Source: Minwuia thermotolerans
Lineage (GTDB): Bacteria > Pseudomonadota > Alphaproteobacteria > Minwuiales > Minwuiaceae
Length of the DNA: 64,000 nt
NCBI GenBank assembly: GCA_021604565.1
Contig: BQJF01000002.1
Coordinates: forward strand, 1-64,000
Reading direction: 5' to 3'
Both the position numbers and the translations under genes were made by a program. Positions within the stretch are counted from its first letter, which is position 1, and each line of letters starts with the position of its first letter. Of the stretch, positions 55,752-64,000 are shown piece by piece. The notes beneath the pieces were generated by a model that was not told the origin of the DNA, made no database searches, and was given only the letters and a program-made list of their open reading frames with translations.

Positions 55752-57044
55752 CTACAGGTCCTTGATGCGGATCATATGCGGATTCTGCAAGATGCAGTCC
55801 AGCCCCTCGATCTGTTTCAGGGCCGCCAGCACCCGCGACTCGGGCGCGTCATGGCAGATCAGCACGATGGGTGCCGTGCCACCCTCCGGCTTTCCGCGCT
55901 GCAGCAGGGATTCGATGCTGATCGCATTGTCACGCAGCACGGCGGCGAGGTCAGCGATCACACCGGGCCGGTCCTGGACCTTCAGGCGGATATAGAACCG
56001 GCCATGGGTCTCGCTGGCGCGCCCAGCGGGTTCGGAGGACAGGTCACCAGCCGGAACGCCGAACACCGGGCTGGTCCGACCTGCGGCGATGTCCACCAGG
56101 TCACCCGCCACGGCGGACGCGGTGGCGCCACCGCCGGCACCAGGTCCCTCCAGCACCACCTGGCCGACGAAATCGCCCTCCACGATGACCGCATTGTTGA
56201 CGCCATCGACCTTCGCGATCGGATCGTCCAATGCGACCAGGAACGGATGTACCCGCTCGGTGACGCTGTCGCCATTGCGCTCGGCGATGCCCAGAAGCTT
56301 CAGGCTGAAACCGAACTCATCGGCATAGGCGATATCGACCGGGGAAATGCCGCTGATCCCCTCCACCGTCACACGGGAAAAATCAACCCGGCGACCGAAG
56401 GCGATGGCCGACAGCAGTGCCAGCTTGTGGGCCGCGTCGATGCCTTCCACGTCGAAAGTCGGGTCCGCCTCCGCATAGCCGAGCGCCTGCGCCTCGGCCA
56501 GCACATCGGCGAAGTCGCGGCCCGTACTGCGCATCTCCGTCAGGATGAAGTTGCAGGTGCCGTTCAGGATGCCATAGACGCGCTGCACGTCGTTCCCGGC
56601 CAGCCCTTCCTTCAGCGCCTTGATGATCGGAATGCCGCCCGCCACGGCGGCCTCGTATCCCAGCGCCGCACCGTTCAGGTCAGCCAGATCCGCAAGCTCA
56701 TTGCCGTGTTCGGCCAGCAGGGCCTTGTTGGCGGTGACTACCGGGCGGCCATTGGCCAGGGCGCGGCTGACGAGGTCGCGCGCCGCACCATCGGCCCCGC
56801 CCATCAGTTCGACCACCACATCGACGCCGTCCATGGTTGCCAGGTCGCGCGGATCATCCACCCAGGTCACGCCGGAGAGATCAATGCCACGATCACGGTT
56901 GCGGTCACGCGCCGAAACGGCGGTGACGGTCAGCGTCCGGCCAGCGCGCGCGGCAATCGTCGTGCCGTGCCGGTCCAGCAGTTGCAGCAATGACGCCCCG
57001 ACGGTGCCAAGGCCCGCCACTCCGATCCGCAAGGTCGCGCTCAC
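55752..57044 (-). CDS. hom: Homoserine dehydrogenase
   Basis: This enzyme reduces aspartate semialdehyde to homoserine with NAD(P)H, feeding threonine and methionine synthesis. The 430-residue protein has the N-terminal Rossmann motif GVAGLGTVGASLLQLL, a catalytic core with the conserved GILNGTCNFIL and a Lys-containing EADPTFDVEGIDAAHKLALL. A C-terminal ACT domain (about 350-430, DRPGVIADLAAVLRDNAI) allows feedback by threonine. The start is GTG 57044, with GGGAG upstream. Confidence 0.95.
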   Translation of the reverse strand: MSATLRIGVAGLGTVGASLLQLLDRHGTTIAARAGRTLTVTAVSARDRNRDRGIDLSGVTWVDDPRDLATMDGVDVVVELMGGADGAARDLVSRALANGRPVVTANKALLAEHGNELADLADLNGAALGYEAAVAGGIPIIKALKEGLAGNDVQRVYGILNGTCNFILTEMRSTGRDFADVLAEAQALGYAEADPTFDVEGIDAAHKLALLSAIAFGRRVDFSRVTVEGISGISPVDIAYADEFGFSLKLLGIAERNGDSVTERVHPFLVALDDPIAKVDGVNNAVIVEGDFVGQVVLEGPGAGGGATASAVAGDLVDIAAGRTSPVFGVPAGDLSSEPAGRASETHGRFYIRLKVQDRPGVIADLAAVLRDNAISIESLLQRGKPEGGTAPIVLICHDAPESRVLAALKQIEGLDCILQNPHMIRIKDL

Positions 57045-57100
57045 GTTGGAAATCTCCCGCTCGTTCGGGTCACCCGCGACCGGGCGACCTGCCGGGCAGT

Positions 57101-58315
57101 CTATTCGGCTGCGTCGCGGGGGGCGTCAACCGTCTTTTCGTCGCGACCGAGGAAGCGACGCAGATTCCGGGCGGCCTGACGCACGCGCTGTTCGTTCTCG
57201 ACCAGCCCGATGCGGACATGGTCGTCGCCATATTCACCGAAGCCGATGCCCGGTGCGACCGCGATGTCCGCTTCCTGCAGCAGCAGCTTGGAGAACTCCA
57301 TGCTGCCCAGATGGCGGAAGGGTTCCGGAATCGGTGCCCAGGCGAACATGGTCGCGGCGGGGGAGGGGATGTCCCAGCCCGACTGCGCGAAGGTCTTGAT
57401 CAGCACGTCGCGGCGCGACTGGTAGACGCCGCGAATCTCGTCGACGCAATCCTGCGGCCCGTTCAGGGCGGCCGCAGCGGCGACCTGGATCGGCGTGAAG
57501 GCACCATAGTCGAGATACGACTTGATGCGGGTCAGGGCGGCGATCAGTTCCTGGTTGCCGGTGGCGAAACCGATGCGCCAGCCCGGCATCGAATAGGTCT
57601 TGCTGAGGGAGGTGAACTCAACGGCGCGTTCGCGCGCGCCCGGCACCTGCAGGATCGACGGCGGTGGATTGCCGTCGAAATAGATCTCCGAATAGGCCAG
57701 GTCGGACAGGATGTAGAGGCCACGCTTGCGGGCGAAATCGACGACCTCGCGGTAGAAATCCAGGTCGACCACCATGGCCGTCGGGTTTGACGGGAAGTTC
57801 AGTACCAGCAGCGTGGGCGCGGGAATGCAGTGCTTCATCGCCCGCTCCAGGCTGGTCATGAAGTCATGGCCGGGCCCCACGGGAAAATGGCGAATGACGG
57901 CCCCGGCGATGATGAAGCCGTAGGGGTGGATCGGGTAGGACGGATTGGGGGAAAGGATCACGTCGCCTGGCGTGGTGATCGCCATGGCCAGATGCGCCAG
58001 CCCTTCCTTCGACCCCAGCGTGACGATGGTCTCCGTCTCCGGATCGACCGAAACCCCGAACCGGCGTTCGTAATAGGCGGAGACCGCACGGCGCAGGCCG
58101 GGAATGCCCTTTGAGGCGGAATAGCGGTGGGTCTTCGGGTTGCGCGCCGTTTCCACCAGCTTCTCGACGATATGCTCCGGCGTGGGCTGGTCCGGATTGC
58201 CCATGCCGAAGTCGATGATGTCCCGGCCCTCCGCGCGGGCCTCCGCCTTCAGGCGATTGACCTCATTGAAAACATAGGGGGGCAGGCGCTTGATCAGATG
58301 AAAATCGACTTGCAT
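57101..58315 (-). CDS. alaC: Alanine-forming aminotransferase (AlaC-like)
   Basis: This 404-residue class I PLP aminotransferase closely resembles E. coli AlaC (opening RLPPYVFNEVNRLKAEAR, GMGNPDQPTPEHIVEKL, and the PLP lysine region FTSLSKTYSMPGWRIGF). It probably makes alanine from pyruvate and glutamate; related LL-diaminopimelate aminotransferases share the fold, but the sequence fits AlaC better. It is the first gene of the operon with hom, glpX and recJ. A 6-bp GCCGTC/GACGGC hairpin lies just upstream at 58332-58349. Confidence 0.92.
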   Translation of the reverse strand: MQVDFHLIKRLPPYVFNEVNRLKAEARAEGRDIIDFGMGNPDQPTPEHIVEKLVETARNPKTHRYSASKGIPGLRRAVSAYYERRFGVSVDPETETIVTLGSKEGLAHLAMAITTPGDVILSPNPSYPIHPYGFIIAGAVIRHFPVGPGHDFMTSLERAMKHCIPAPTLLVLNFPSNPTAMVVDLDFYREVVDFARKRGLYILSDLAYSEIYFDGNPPPSILQVPGARERAVEFTSLSKTYSMPGWRIGFATGNQELIAALTRIKSYLDYGAFTPIQVAAAAALNGPQDCVDEIRGVYQSRRDVLIKTFAQSGWDIPSPAATMFAWAPIPEPFRHLGSMEFSKLLLQEADIAVAPGIGFGEYGDDHVRIGLVENEQRVRQAARNLRRFLGRDEKTVDAPRDAAE

Positions 58316-58406
58316 GGCAGACTGTACCTCCGCCGTCTGTCATGACGGCCGAATGCGCCGCAATCCGGTTCAGGATGCGGCAGTAGTGGGGCAGGGGGCG
58401 ATGTCC

Positions 58407-59915
58407 CTATTCCAGGAAGATCTCGGCGCGGCGGTTGCCGGTCTCACCGCTGGGCATGGCCTCGTTGTAGATCGGCTCGTTGTCGCCCCTGGCCTCGACG
58501 ATGATGCGCTCATAGGGCACGCCAAAGGCCGCCATTCGGTCGGCGACGGCATTGGCCCGGTCGGCGGAAATCCGCAGATTGGCCAGCAGATGCGCACCCA
58601 CCGCCTGCTCCCGCGTGCGGCTGGAGGCATGGCCGACCACCCGGACATTTGCGTTCTGGCGCAGGGCGTTCGCGGCCAGTTGCCGGATGACGGCATCGTC
58701 GCTGGCGCTGAGGCGGGTGGAATTATGGGCGAACCGGATCGTTGCGGCGGCACCGCTGCGACCGGCGAATGACCGGGCGGTGGTGGGCTGGTAGACACCA
58801 TCGCCGGAAATCACCACCGGACCATTGGCATCTCCGCCGGAACTGCCGTAGCCGCCCGTGATCACGGCGGTTGATCCGCTGCTGCGCGGGGCCAGTCCGA
58901 CGGCCTGTTCATAGGTCTGGGGTGCATTCAGCGACTGCAGGTAGGTCTGCTGCACCACCGGTGAAACACTGCTGGGGAACTGGCCCGGCGCGACAGCGCC
59001 GGAGCTGCCGGTGCCCTGGTCCGTCACCGGGTTGATACCGGCGGCACGAAGCTGATCGCGATAGGTGCGATCCAGCGTCGTCTCGGCCTGCGGCGCGGAC
59101 AGGGCGGGCGCCGTGGTCGCCAGCGCGGCCGAGCTTGACGTGCCAGGACGCACATCGCTGCGGCTTGCAATGGCCGTTGCGGGTTCGGAGGAAATGATCG
59201 TGTCGCTGCCCGGATCACGCGACGCCGTATCGGTCGCCGGGGTCTGCGGGTCGCGCAGGCTGATGCTGGATGACGGCTGCACATCCGTACGCCGCGCCAC
59301 GACCGAGCCGTCGCGGCTGAACGACGGCGGCTGCTGGCCACGTGTCATCGCGGCGATCATCGGCGTCGGCGAATTCCTGATGTCATCGTCGTCCGCTGTC
59401 CGGGACGACGTGCCGACCGACGGAGCCGGGGCCACGGCCACACGTGTGGCACGGGTCTCCGGCGCAGTCACGGCGGGTATGGTCGCAACCGGTGCTGCCG
59501 GTTGCGCCGCCTCGGCGCGCGGGGCGGCCACCTTTGGCGGGCGCACCTGCGTCGTGGCGGCAGGCGGTGTCTCGACCCGGGTCACGGGAATCTCCGGGCG
59601 TGCCGCGGCAGCCGCGCGGATCTCGGCGGCCTCTGCCGCGCTGTCCTGTGTCACGGCGGCAACCTGGCGGGCTTCGCTGTGGCGGACATTGGTGGTGTCG
59701 GCTGCGAGCCCGGCGTCGGGTGCGGGCGGAATGGCGGTGGCGGCACCGGCGCGGGTCACCGGCTGTGGCACCGGGCCATAGTCACTGCCGAAGGGGTCAG
59801 CCCAGTCGGGCAGCGAACAGCCGCCGAAAAGTACCGGTGCCATCAGCAACGCGGCGATCCGAACCCGGCGACCGACCCGGTCGCGGCCTGCGCGCATCGA
59901 GGATTTGTCCATCAT
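58407..59915 (-). CDS. OmpA-family outer-membrane lipoprotein
   Basis: This 502-residue protein has an N-terminal lipobox (MAPVLFGGCS, acylation at the Cys near residue 33), a long Ala/Pro/Ser/Thr-rich low-complexity linker (about 45-370) and a C-terminal OmpA peptidoglycan-binding domain (about 390-502; RFAHNSTRLSASDDAVI and NLRISADRANAVADRM). It should anchor the outer membrane to the cell wall through the linker. ATG 59915 is chosen for the GGAG six bases upstream; ATG 59930 is an alternative. The gene stands alone, opposite phaC. Confidence 0.87.
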   Translation of the reverse strand: MMDKSSMRAGRDRVGRRVRIAALLMAPVLFGGCSLPDWADPFGSDYGPVPQPVTRAGAATAIPPAPDAGLAADTTNVRHSEARQVAAVTQDSAAEAAEIRAAAAARPEIPVTRVETPPAATTQVRPPKVAAPRAEAAQPAAPVATIPAVTAPETRATRVAVAPAPSVGTSSRTADDDDIRNSPTPMIAAMTRGQQPPSFSRDGSVVARRTDVQPSSSISLRDPQTPATDTASRDPGSDTIISSEPATAIASRSDVRPGTSSSAALATTAPALSAPQAETTLDRTYRDQLRAAGINPVTDQGTGSSGAVAPGQFPSSVSPVVQQTYLQSLNAPQTYEQAVGLAPRSSGSTAVITGGYGSSGGDANGPVVISGDGVYQPTTARSFAGRSGAAATIRFAHNSTRLSASDDAVIRQLAANALRQNANVRVVGHASSRTREQAVGAHLLANLRISADRANAVADRMAAFGVPYERIIVEARGDNEPIYNEAMPSGETGNRRAEIFLE

Positions 59916-60051
59916 GATCGGCTCCGACATTGAATGCCTGTGTCATCTGAGAAAGGTGATTCGCCAATTTAGCGGCAGATGCAAGGCTTGTCTGCGACCG
60001 ATCCGCAAGATTGGTTCCGGCGGCATCGTCGAATGGTGCGGTGCGGCAAAA

Positions 60052-60066
60052 TTGTGCAATGCAACA
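60052..60066. promoter_or_regulatory. Candidate PhaR-type operator upstream of phaC
   Basis: TGC-AAT-GCA sits at the centre of an imperfect inverted repeat (TTGTGCA, one A, TGCAACA) that continues into GGCAAAA to the left and TTTTTGCC to the right (about 60045-60074). PhaR repressors of alphaproteobacteria bind TGC/GCA-rich palindromes near phasin and pha genes. It lies about 115 bases upstream of the phaC start. Confidence 0.4.
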
Positions 60067-60181
60067 TTTTTGCCTCGACCCATGCCTGACGCTACGTTAC
60101 TTGTTGGCGCAGAAACTTGGTAAACGGACATGACTGCCGTGGCAGTCTGGAAGCCGACCATCGACCTGGAGGAGACGGAAG

Positions 60182-61987
60182 ATGACCGACAAGACTCCCG
60201 ACGATATGCCGACGCCGGACCCCGTGGAGCTTTCAAAGAACATGGCGCGGGTGGCGGAGCAGAGCCAGCGCCTGGTCCAGGAGTTCCTGGAGAAGCAGCA
60301 GGACACGTCCCCCGGACCCGTGGACCCGCTGAACATCTCCGAGGCCTTCATGGCGCTCACGACACAGATGATGCAGCATCCGGCTCAGGTCGCCCAGGCG
60401 CAGATGGACCTGTGGCAGAGCTACGTCCAGCTCTGGCAGAACACGGCGCAGCGGATGCTGGGGCACACCGACGACAGTGTCGAACCGCCCGCTGCCGCGA
60501 AGAAGAAGGACAAGCGCTTCAAGGGCGAGGAGTGGGACGAGAACGAGATCTTCAGCTTCATCAAGGAATCCTACCTGCTGACGTCGTCCTGGATGACGGA
60601 GACTGTCCGCAAGGTGGAGGGGCTGGACGACAAGACCGCCAAGAAGGTCGATTTCTACACCCGCCAGTTCGTCGATGCGCTGTCGCCCTCCAACTTCCTG
60701 ATGACCAATCCGGTCGTGCTGAAGGAAACGCTGGCCACCAATGGCGAGAACCTGGTGCACGGCCTGCAGAACGTGCTGAAGGACCTGGAGCGCGGAAAGG
60801 GCAAGCTGGCCATCAGCATGACCGACATGGACGCCTTCGAGGTCGGCGGCAATGTTGCCACCACACCGGGCAAGGTGGTGATGCAGACGGACCTGATGCA
60901 GCTGATCCAGTACGAGCCGGTGACGGAGCAGGTCTACAAGCGTCCGCTGCTGATCTGCCCGCCGTGGATCAACAAGTACTACATCCTCGACCTGCGCCCG
61001 GAGAACTCCTTCATCAAGTGGTGCACGGAGCAGGGGCTGACGGTCTTCGTGATCTCCTGGGTGAATCCGGACGAGAAGCTGTCCCACAAGACCTTCGAGG
61101 ATTACATGAACGAAGGTCTGCTCGCGGCCCTTGATGGCGTCGAGCAGGCGACGGGAGAGCGCGAGGTCACGACGATCGGCTATTGCCTTGGTGGATCGCT
61201 GATGGCGACGACCCTGGCCTACATGGGCGCCATTGGTGACGACCGGATCAAGGCGACGACGTTCTTCACGGCCCAGGTCGATTTCTCGGAGCCCGGTGAG
61301 CTTGGTGTCTTCATCGATGACGACCAGTTGACCCATCTGGAACAGGTGATGGAACAGAAGGGCTATCTCGACGGGGCGGAGATGGCGAGTTCCTTCAACA
61401 TGCTGCGGGCCAATGACCTGATCTGGTCGTTCGTGGTGAACAACTACCTGATGGGCAAGGACCCCTTCCCCTTCGATCTGCTGTTCTGGAACTCGGATGC
61501 CACGCGCATGCCGCCGAAGATGCACAGCTTCTACCTGCGCGAGATGTACCAGCGGAACCATCTGATCGAGCCTGGTGCGATCAAGATGAACGATGTCGGC
61601 ATCGACCTGTCGAACGTGAAGGTCCCTGTCTACCTGCAGGCGGGCAAGGACGACCACATTGCCCCCTACCAGTCGGTCTTCAAGGCGACGAAGCACTTTG
61701 CCGGTCCGACCCGTTTCATGCTGGCCGGTTCCGGGCACATCGCCGGGGTGGTCAATCCGCCGGAACCGGTGAAGTACCAGCACTGGACCAACGACAAGCG
61801 CAAGAAGTACGACACCCCGGAAGCCTGGCTGGCCGACGCCACCGAGCATCCGGGAAGCTGGTGGCCGGACTGGCTCAAGTGGATGCAGAAGCATTCGGGC
61901 AAGAAGGTGCCGGCCAGGGTGCCGGGTGAGGGCAAGCTGACCGTGATCGAGGATGCCCCCGGCAGCTATGTGAAGGTCCGTTCCTGA
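60182..61987 (+). CDS. phaC: Class I poly(3-hydroxyalkanoate) synthase
   Basis: PhaC polymerises 3-hydroxyacyl-CoA into storage polyester at the granule surface. This 601-residue enzyme has the lipase-like box GYCLGGSL with catalytic Cys335, the Asp in AGKDDHIAPYQ and the His in GSGHIAGVVNPP. The length and the N-terminal domain indicate class I, acting alone without PhaE or PhaR subunits. GGAGGAG precedes the ATG at 60182. It is followed by a terminator at 62013-62057. No phaA or phaB gene lies in the window. Confidence 0.96.
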   Translation: MTDKTPDDMPTPDPVELSKNMARVAEQSQRLVQEFLEKQQDTSPGPVDPLNISEAFMALTTQMMQHPAQVAQAQMDLWQSYVQLWQNTAQRMLGHTDDSVEPPAAAKKKDKRFKGEEWDENEIFSFIKESYLLTSSWMTETVRKVEGLDDKTAKKVDFYTRQFVDALSPSNFLMTNPVVLKETLATNGENLVHGLQNVLKDLERGKGKLAISMTDMDAFEVGGNVATTPGKVVMQTDLMQLIQYEPVTEQVYKRPLLICPPWINKYYILDLRPENSFIKWCTEQGLTVFVISWVNPDEKLSHKTFEDYMNEGLLAALDGVEQATGEREVTTIGYCLGGSLMATTLAYMGAIGDDRIKATTFFTAQVDFSEPGELGVFIDDDQLTHLEQVMEQKGYLDGAEMASSFNMLRANDLIWSFVVNNYLMGKDPFPFDLLFWNSDATRMPPKMHSFYLREMYQRNHLIEPGAIKMNDVGIDLSNVKVPVYLQAGKDDHIAPYQSVFKATKHFAGPTRFMLAGSGHIAGVVNPPEPVKYQHWTNDKRKKYDTPEAWLADATEHPGSWWPDWLKWMQKHSGKKVPARVPGEGKLTVIEDAPGSYVKVRS

Positions 61988-62012
61988 CCCTGATCCGCAA
62001 TGGATCGACCGT

Positions 62013-62057
62013 GCGACCGCGGGGCGCGATTCTGTGCCCTTGCGGTCGCCAGTCTTT
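62013..62057 (+). terminator. Probable terminator of phaC
   Basis: GCGACCGC (62013-62020) pairs with GCGGTCGC (62042-62049), with an inner GGGC/GCCC extending the stem; CAGTCTTTT follows. It lies 26 bases past the phaC stop and separates phaC from the ribosomal genes. Confidence 0.55.
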
Positions 62058-62121
62058 TGCGCAATAACCCGCGGCTCGGCGTCCTGCCCGGTCTGTCATT
62101 CAGGCATTCGGGGTATTCGAG

Positions 62122-62149
62122 CCAGCGGGCCTTTCGGGACCCCCGCTGG
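62122..62149 (+). ncRNA. Candidate rpsF leader stem-loop (S6:S18 autoregulatory type)
   Basis: CCAGCGGG (62122-62129) and CCCGCTGG (62142-62149) form an 8-bp stem with an inner CC/GG pairing, 28 bases before the rpsF start. In many bacteria an rpsF leader hairpin with a bulged CCG binds the S6:S18 complex to repress the operon. I see a hairpin in the right place but cannot confirm the bulge. Confidence 0.35.
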
Positions 62150-62177
62150 TGGGCGCTGATCAACCCGGAAGGAAGCA

Positions 62178-62657
62178 ATGGCAACCTACGAAACTGTCAT
62201 GATCGCGCGGCCGGATATCTCGGCCCAGCAGGTGGAGCAGCTCAACGAGCATTTCACCAACCTGATCAAGGAAAATGGCGGAGACGTGAAGAAGACCGAA
62301 TACTGGGGTCTTCGCAGTCTCTCCTATCGCATCAAGAAGAGCCGCAAGGGCCACTATGTCCTGCACAACCTCGACGCCCCGGCGCCGGCGGTGCAGGAGA
62401 TGGAGCGCCAGATGCGTCTGCATGACGATGTTCTGCGTTACATGACCGTGAAGGTCGACGAGCTGGAGGAAGGCCCTTCCGTTCAGATGCAGAGCCGTGG
62501 TGGCGGACGTGACGGCCGCCGTGGCGGTGGTCGCCCGGGTGACCGGGATCGTGGTCCGCGCCGGGATGGCGACGACCGGGGTCCGCGCCGTGAGGGTGGT
62601 AACCGCGAAGGTGGTGGCCGCGATGGCGGCGAACGCCGTGAGAAGGAGGCCAGCTGA
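62178..62657 (+). CDS. rpsF: 30S ribosomal protein S6
   Basis: bS6 is a small-subunit protein that pairs with bS18 on the platform. The first 105 residues match the family ([40 protein letters not shown], and the [12 protein letters not shown] end). The remaining 54 or so form an Arg/Gly/Asp-rich extension with repeated GGGRDGRR and GPRRDG blocks, much longer and differently composed from the Glu tail of E. coli S6. GGAAGG precedes the ATG at 62178. The stop overlaps the rpsR start by one base. Confidence 0.96.
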   Translation: MATYETVMIARPDISAQQVEQLNEHFTNLIKENGGDVKKTEYWGLRSLSYRIKKSRKGHYVLHNLDAPAPAVQEMERQMRLHDDVLRYMTVKVDELEEGPSVQMQSRGGGRDGRRGGGRPGDRDRGPRRDGDDRGPRREGGNREGGGRDGGERREKEAS

Positions 62658-62932
62658 TGCAGACCACGACCGAACACAAGGGTGTTGTCCGCTCTGCCGT
62701 GAAGGGCGCCCGCCGTCCGTTCTTCCGCCGCCGCAAGACCTGCCCGTTCACGGGCGAGGGCGCGCCGAAGATCGATTACAAGGACGTGCGGCTGATGCAG
62801 CGGTACCTGTCTGAGCGCGGCAAGATCGTGCCCAGCCGGATCACCGCCGTTTCCGCCAAGAAGCAGCGTGAGCTGGCCCGTGCAATCAAGCGCGCCCGCT
62901 TCCTCGCCCTGCTGCCTTACGTCCAGGACTGA
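62657..62932 (+). CDS. rpsR: 30S ribosomal protein S18
   Basis: bS18 (91 residues) binds bS6 on the 30S platform near the mRNA exit. Family landmarks are [37 protein letters not shown] and the closing [11 protein letters not shown]. The ATG at 62657 overlaps the rpsF stop (TGATG), which gives coupling. rplI starts 31 bases after it, without the membrane-protein gene or priB that some proteobacteria place between rpsR and rplI. Confidence 0.97.
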   Translation: MQTTTEHKGVVRSAVKGARRPFFRRRKTCPFTGEGAPKIDYKDVRLMQRYLSERGKIVPSRITAVSAKKQRELARAIKRARFLALLPYVQD

Positions 62933-62963
62933 CGCAACCCTAGTTGAGGAAGGAGACAGACTG

Positions 62964-63602
62964 ATGAAAGTCATTCTTCTCGAACGGGTCGAAAAACTTG
63001 GCCAGATGGGTGACGTGGTCACCGTCAAGAACGGCTTCGCCCGCAATTTTCTGCTGCCGCAGGGCAAGGCAGAACGTGCCACCTCTTCGGCGATGGAGGC
63101 TTTCGAGTCCCGTCGTGCGCAGCTTGAGGCACAGAACCTGAAACTGAAGGCAGAGGCCGAAGACCTGGCCGGTCGCATGAACGAGGTTTCGGTCGTGCTG
63201 ATCCGTCAGTCGTCCGACAGCGGCCAGCTCTACGGCTCGGTCAACACCCGTGACATCGCCACGGCGGTGACGGAAGCCGGCTACACCATCGACCGCAAGC
63301 AGGTTGAACTCGGGCGTCCGATCAAGACGCTGGGGCTGCATGAGGTTCTGGTGCGGCTGCATCCGGAGGTGACGCTGACCGTCGAGGCCAATGTCGCCCG
63401 GTCCGAGGACGAGGCTGCCGCGCAGGCGCGTGGTGTCGACGTGCTGAATACCGATGACGACGACGATGACGTGCTGGACATCGAAGAGGCTGAAGAGCTG
63501 TTCGAGGAAGGTGCCGCGACCGCCGAGGAACTGGTGGAAGCCATCACCGGCCAGAAGATGGAAGAGCTTGATCCGTCTGAATCGGATCAGCCGGACGTCT
63601 GA
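62964..63602 (+). CDS. rplI: 50S ribosomal protein L9
   Basis: bL9 spans the large subunit and helps maintain reading frame. The N-terminal RNA-binding domain (MKVILLERVEKLGQMGDVV, then GFARNFLLPQGKA) and the linker helix and C-terminal domain (about 1-148) are typical. A further 60 or so residues form an acidic extension rich in Asp and Glu, including a run of six Asp residues, so the 212-residue protein is much longer than E. coli L9 (149). AAGGAGA precedes the ATG at 62964. A strong terminator follows. Confidence 0.96.
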   Translation: MKVILLERVEKLGQMGDVVTVKNGFARNFLLPQGKAERATSSAMEAFESRRAQLEAQNLKLKAEAEDLAGRMNEVSVVLIRQSSDSGQLYGSVNTRDIATAVTEAGYTIDRKQVELGRPIKTLGLHEVLVRLHPEVTLTVEANVARSEDEAAAQARGVDVLNTDDDDDDVLDIEEAEELFEEGAATAEELVEAITGQKMEELDPSESDQPDV

Positions 63603-63633
63603 TACGCCCGTCGCAGGATTGGTGATTACGTTT

Positions 63634-63673
63634 CGGGGGCGGGAACCATATGGTTTCCGCCCCCGTTTCGTTT
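63634..63673 (+). terminator. Rho-independent terminator of rpsF-rpsR-rplI
   Basis: A 14-bp GC-rich stem with one G-T pair (63634-63647 and 63652-63665) and an ATAT loop is followed by TTTCGTTT, 31 bases past the rplI stop. Confidence 0.88.
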
Positions 63674-63697
63674 CACGGCTTGCGTCAGGAGAATTCC

Positions 63698-64000
63698 ATG
63701 CATCAGCGTCGCTTCATCCAGTGTGATGTCTTCACCGACCAGCCGACCAGGGGCAACGGACTGGCTGTCGTTGTCGATGCCGAGGGGCTGGACGACCGGC
63801 AGATGCAGGATTTCGCCGCCTGGACCAATCTGGCGGAGACCACCTTTCTGCTGCCTCCGTCGGATCCGGTGGCTGACTATCAGGTGCGGATCTTCACGCC
63901 GACGCGGGAAATGCCCTTCGCCGGGCATCCGACGCTGGGCAGTTGCGCGGCCTGGCTGCACGCGGGCGGCAAGCCGAAGCGGCATGATCTGGTGCGCCAG
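63698..64000 (+). CDS. PhzF-family isomerase, N-terminal part (runs off the window)
   Basis: The first 101 codons of a PhzF-family protein are present; the frame continues past the right edge. The family start RRFIQCDVFTDQPTRGNGLAV is recognisable in its two parts RRFIQCDVFTD and GNGLAVVVDAEG. The catalytic glutamate is in TNLAETTFLLPP, and the conserved FTPTREMPFAGHPTLGS follows. PhzF-type enzymes isomerise or epimerise small acids; only some make phenazines, so the substrate is open. AGGAG with good spacing precedes the ATG at 63698, and the rplI terminator separates it from the ribosomal operon. Confidence 0.92.
   Translation, partial: MHQRRFIQCDVFTDQPTRGNGLAVVVDAEGLDDRQMQDFAAWTNLAETTFLLPPSDPVADYQVRIFTPTREMPFAGHPTLGSCAAWLHAGGKPKRHDLVRQ

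Noticed and set aside
53465-55765. Plus-strand open frame of 766 codons across recJ and glpX
   Set aside because: It is antisense to two well-conserved genes and has no recognisable domain.
62040-62068. Possible promoter TTGCGG-17-AATAAC for rpsF
   Set aside because: The -35 part lies inside the probable phaC terminator stem and both hexamers match poorly.

Overview
The window is 64 kb of dense, high-GC bacterial chromosome, with coding on both strands, short gaps and GTG/TTG starts in several genes. Gene content points to a free-living alphaproteobacterium, possibly of the Rhodospirillales type. The indicators are a suf operon headed by an Rrf2 regulator, an aminotransferase-hom-glpX-recJ operon, a class I polyhydroxyalkanoate synthase, GlnD and rpsF-rpsR-rplI. 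I cannot name a genus. I saw no tRNA, rRNA, CRISPR array, prophage or intact insertion sequence.

Layout. 0-3 kb: a condensing-enzyme/DUF35 fusion and a DUF2332 protein. 3.2-5.7 kb: a compact polyamine operon (speD, speE, an ornithine-decarboxylase-type enzyme) behind a good sigma-70-like promoter and a leader of about 310 nt. 5.7-9.7 kb: palindromic repeats, an acyl-CoA ligase, sodB and small conserved genes. 9.7-16.3 kb: Fe-S assembly operon (regulator-sufB-C-D-S-E-T-A) with a candidate operator. 16.4-26.1 kb: a cupin protein, an unrecognised A/T-richer gene, glnD, a luciferase-like oxidoreductase, a DUF1223 protein, acnA and wrbA. 26.3-29.7 kb: a zinc-uptake cluster, znuC-znuB-zevA-zevB, with no znuA. 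29.7-39.4 kb: DUF169, a GSU2403-type nucleotidyltransferase, argC, a carrier, a methyltransferase, a metallo-hydrolase, an enoyl-CoA hydratase, a tRNA-editing domain, and a proteostasis-flavoured run (thioredoxin-TPR, Lon-N domain, Trm112, DUF971). 39.46-39.99 kb: a tandem array with a period near 131 bp. 40-45.7 kb: a complete peptide-type ABC importer. 46-52.8 kb: cytochrome c, a PAS-like protein, a split TPP-dependent decarboxylase whose halves are separated by lysE and araC genes, and an MFS/hydratase/TauE operon. 52.8-58.3 kb: alaC-hom-glpX-recJ, with a perfect 28-bp inverted repeat between glpX and recJ. 58.4-64 kb: an OmpA-type lipoprotein, phaC, ribosomal genes and a truncated PhzF-family gene.

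Most of the window is housekeeping. The parts most worth following up are non-coding: a repeat family carrying the same two palindromes that appears twice, each time between convergent genes; the 28-bp palindrome at the recJ 5' end; the long speD leader; and the inverted repeats ahead of suf, znu, phaC and the nucleotidyltransferase gene. Among proteins, the condensing enzyme with an apparent Cys-to-Gln change, the znu-zev cluster without a binding protein, and the split decarboxylase stand out. I did not find a clear new defence or mobile system.
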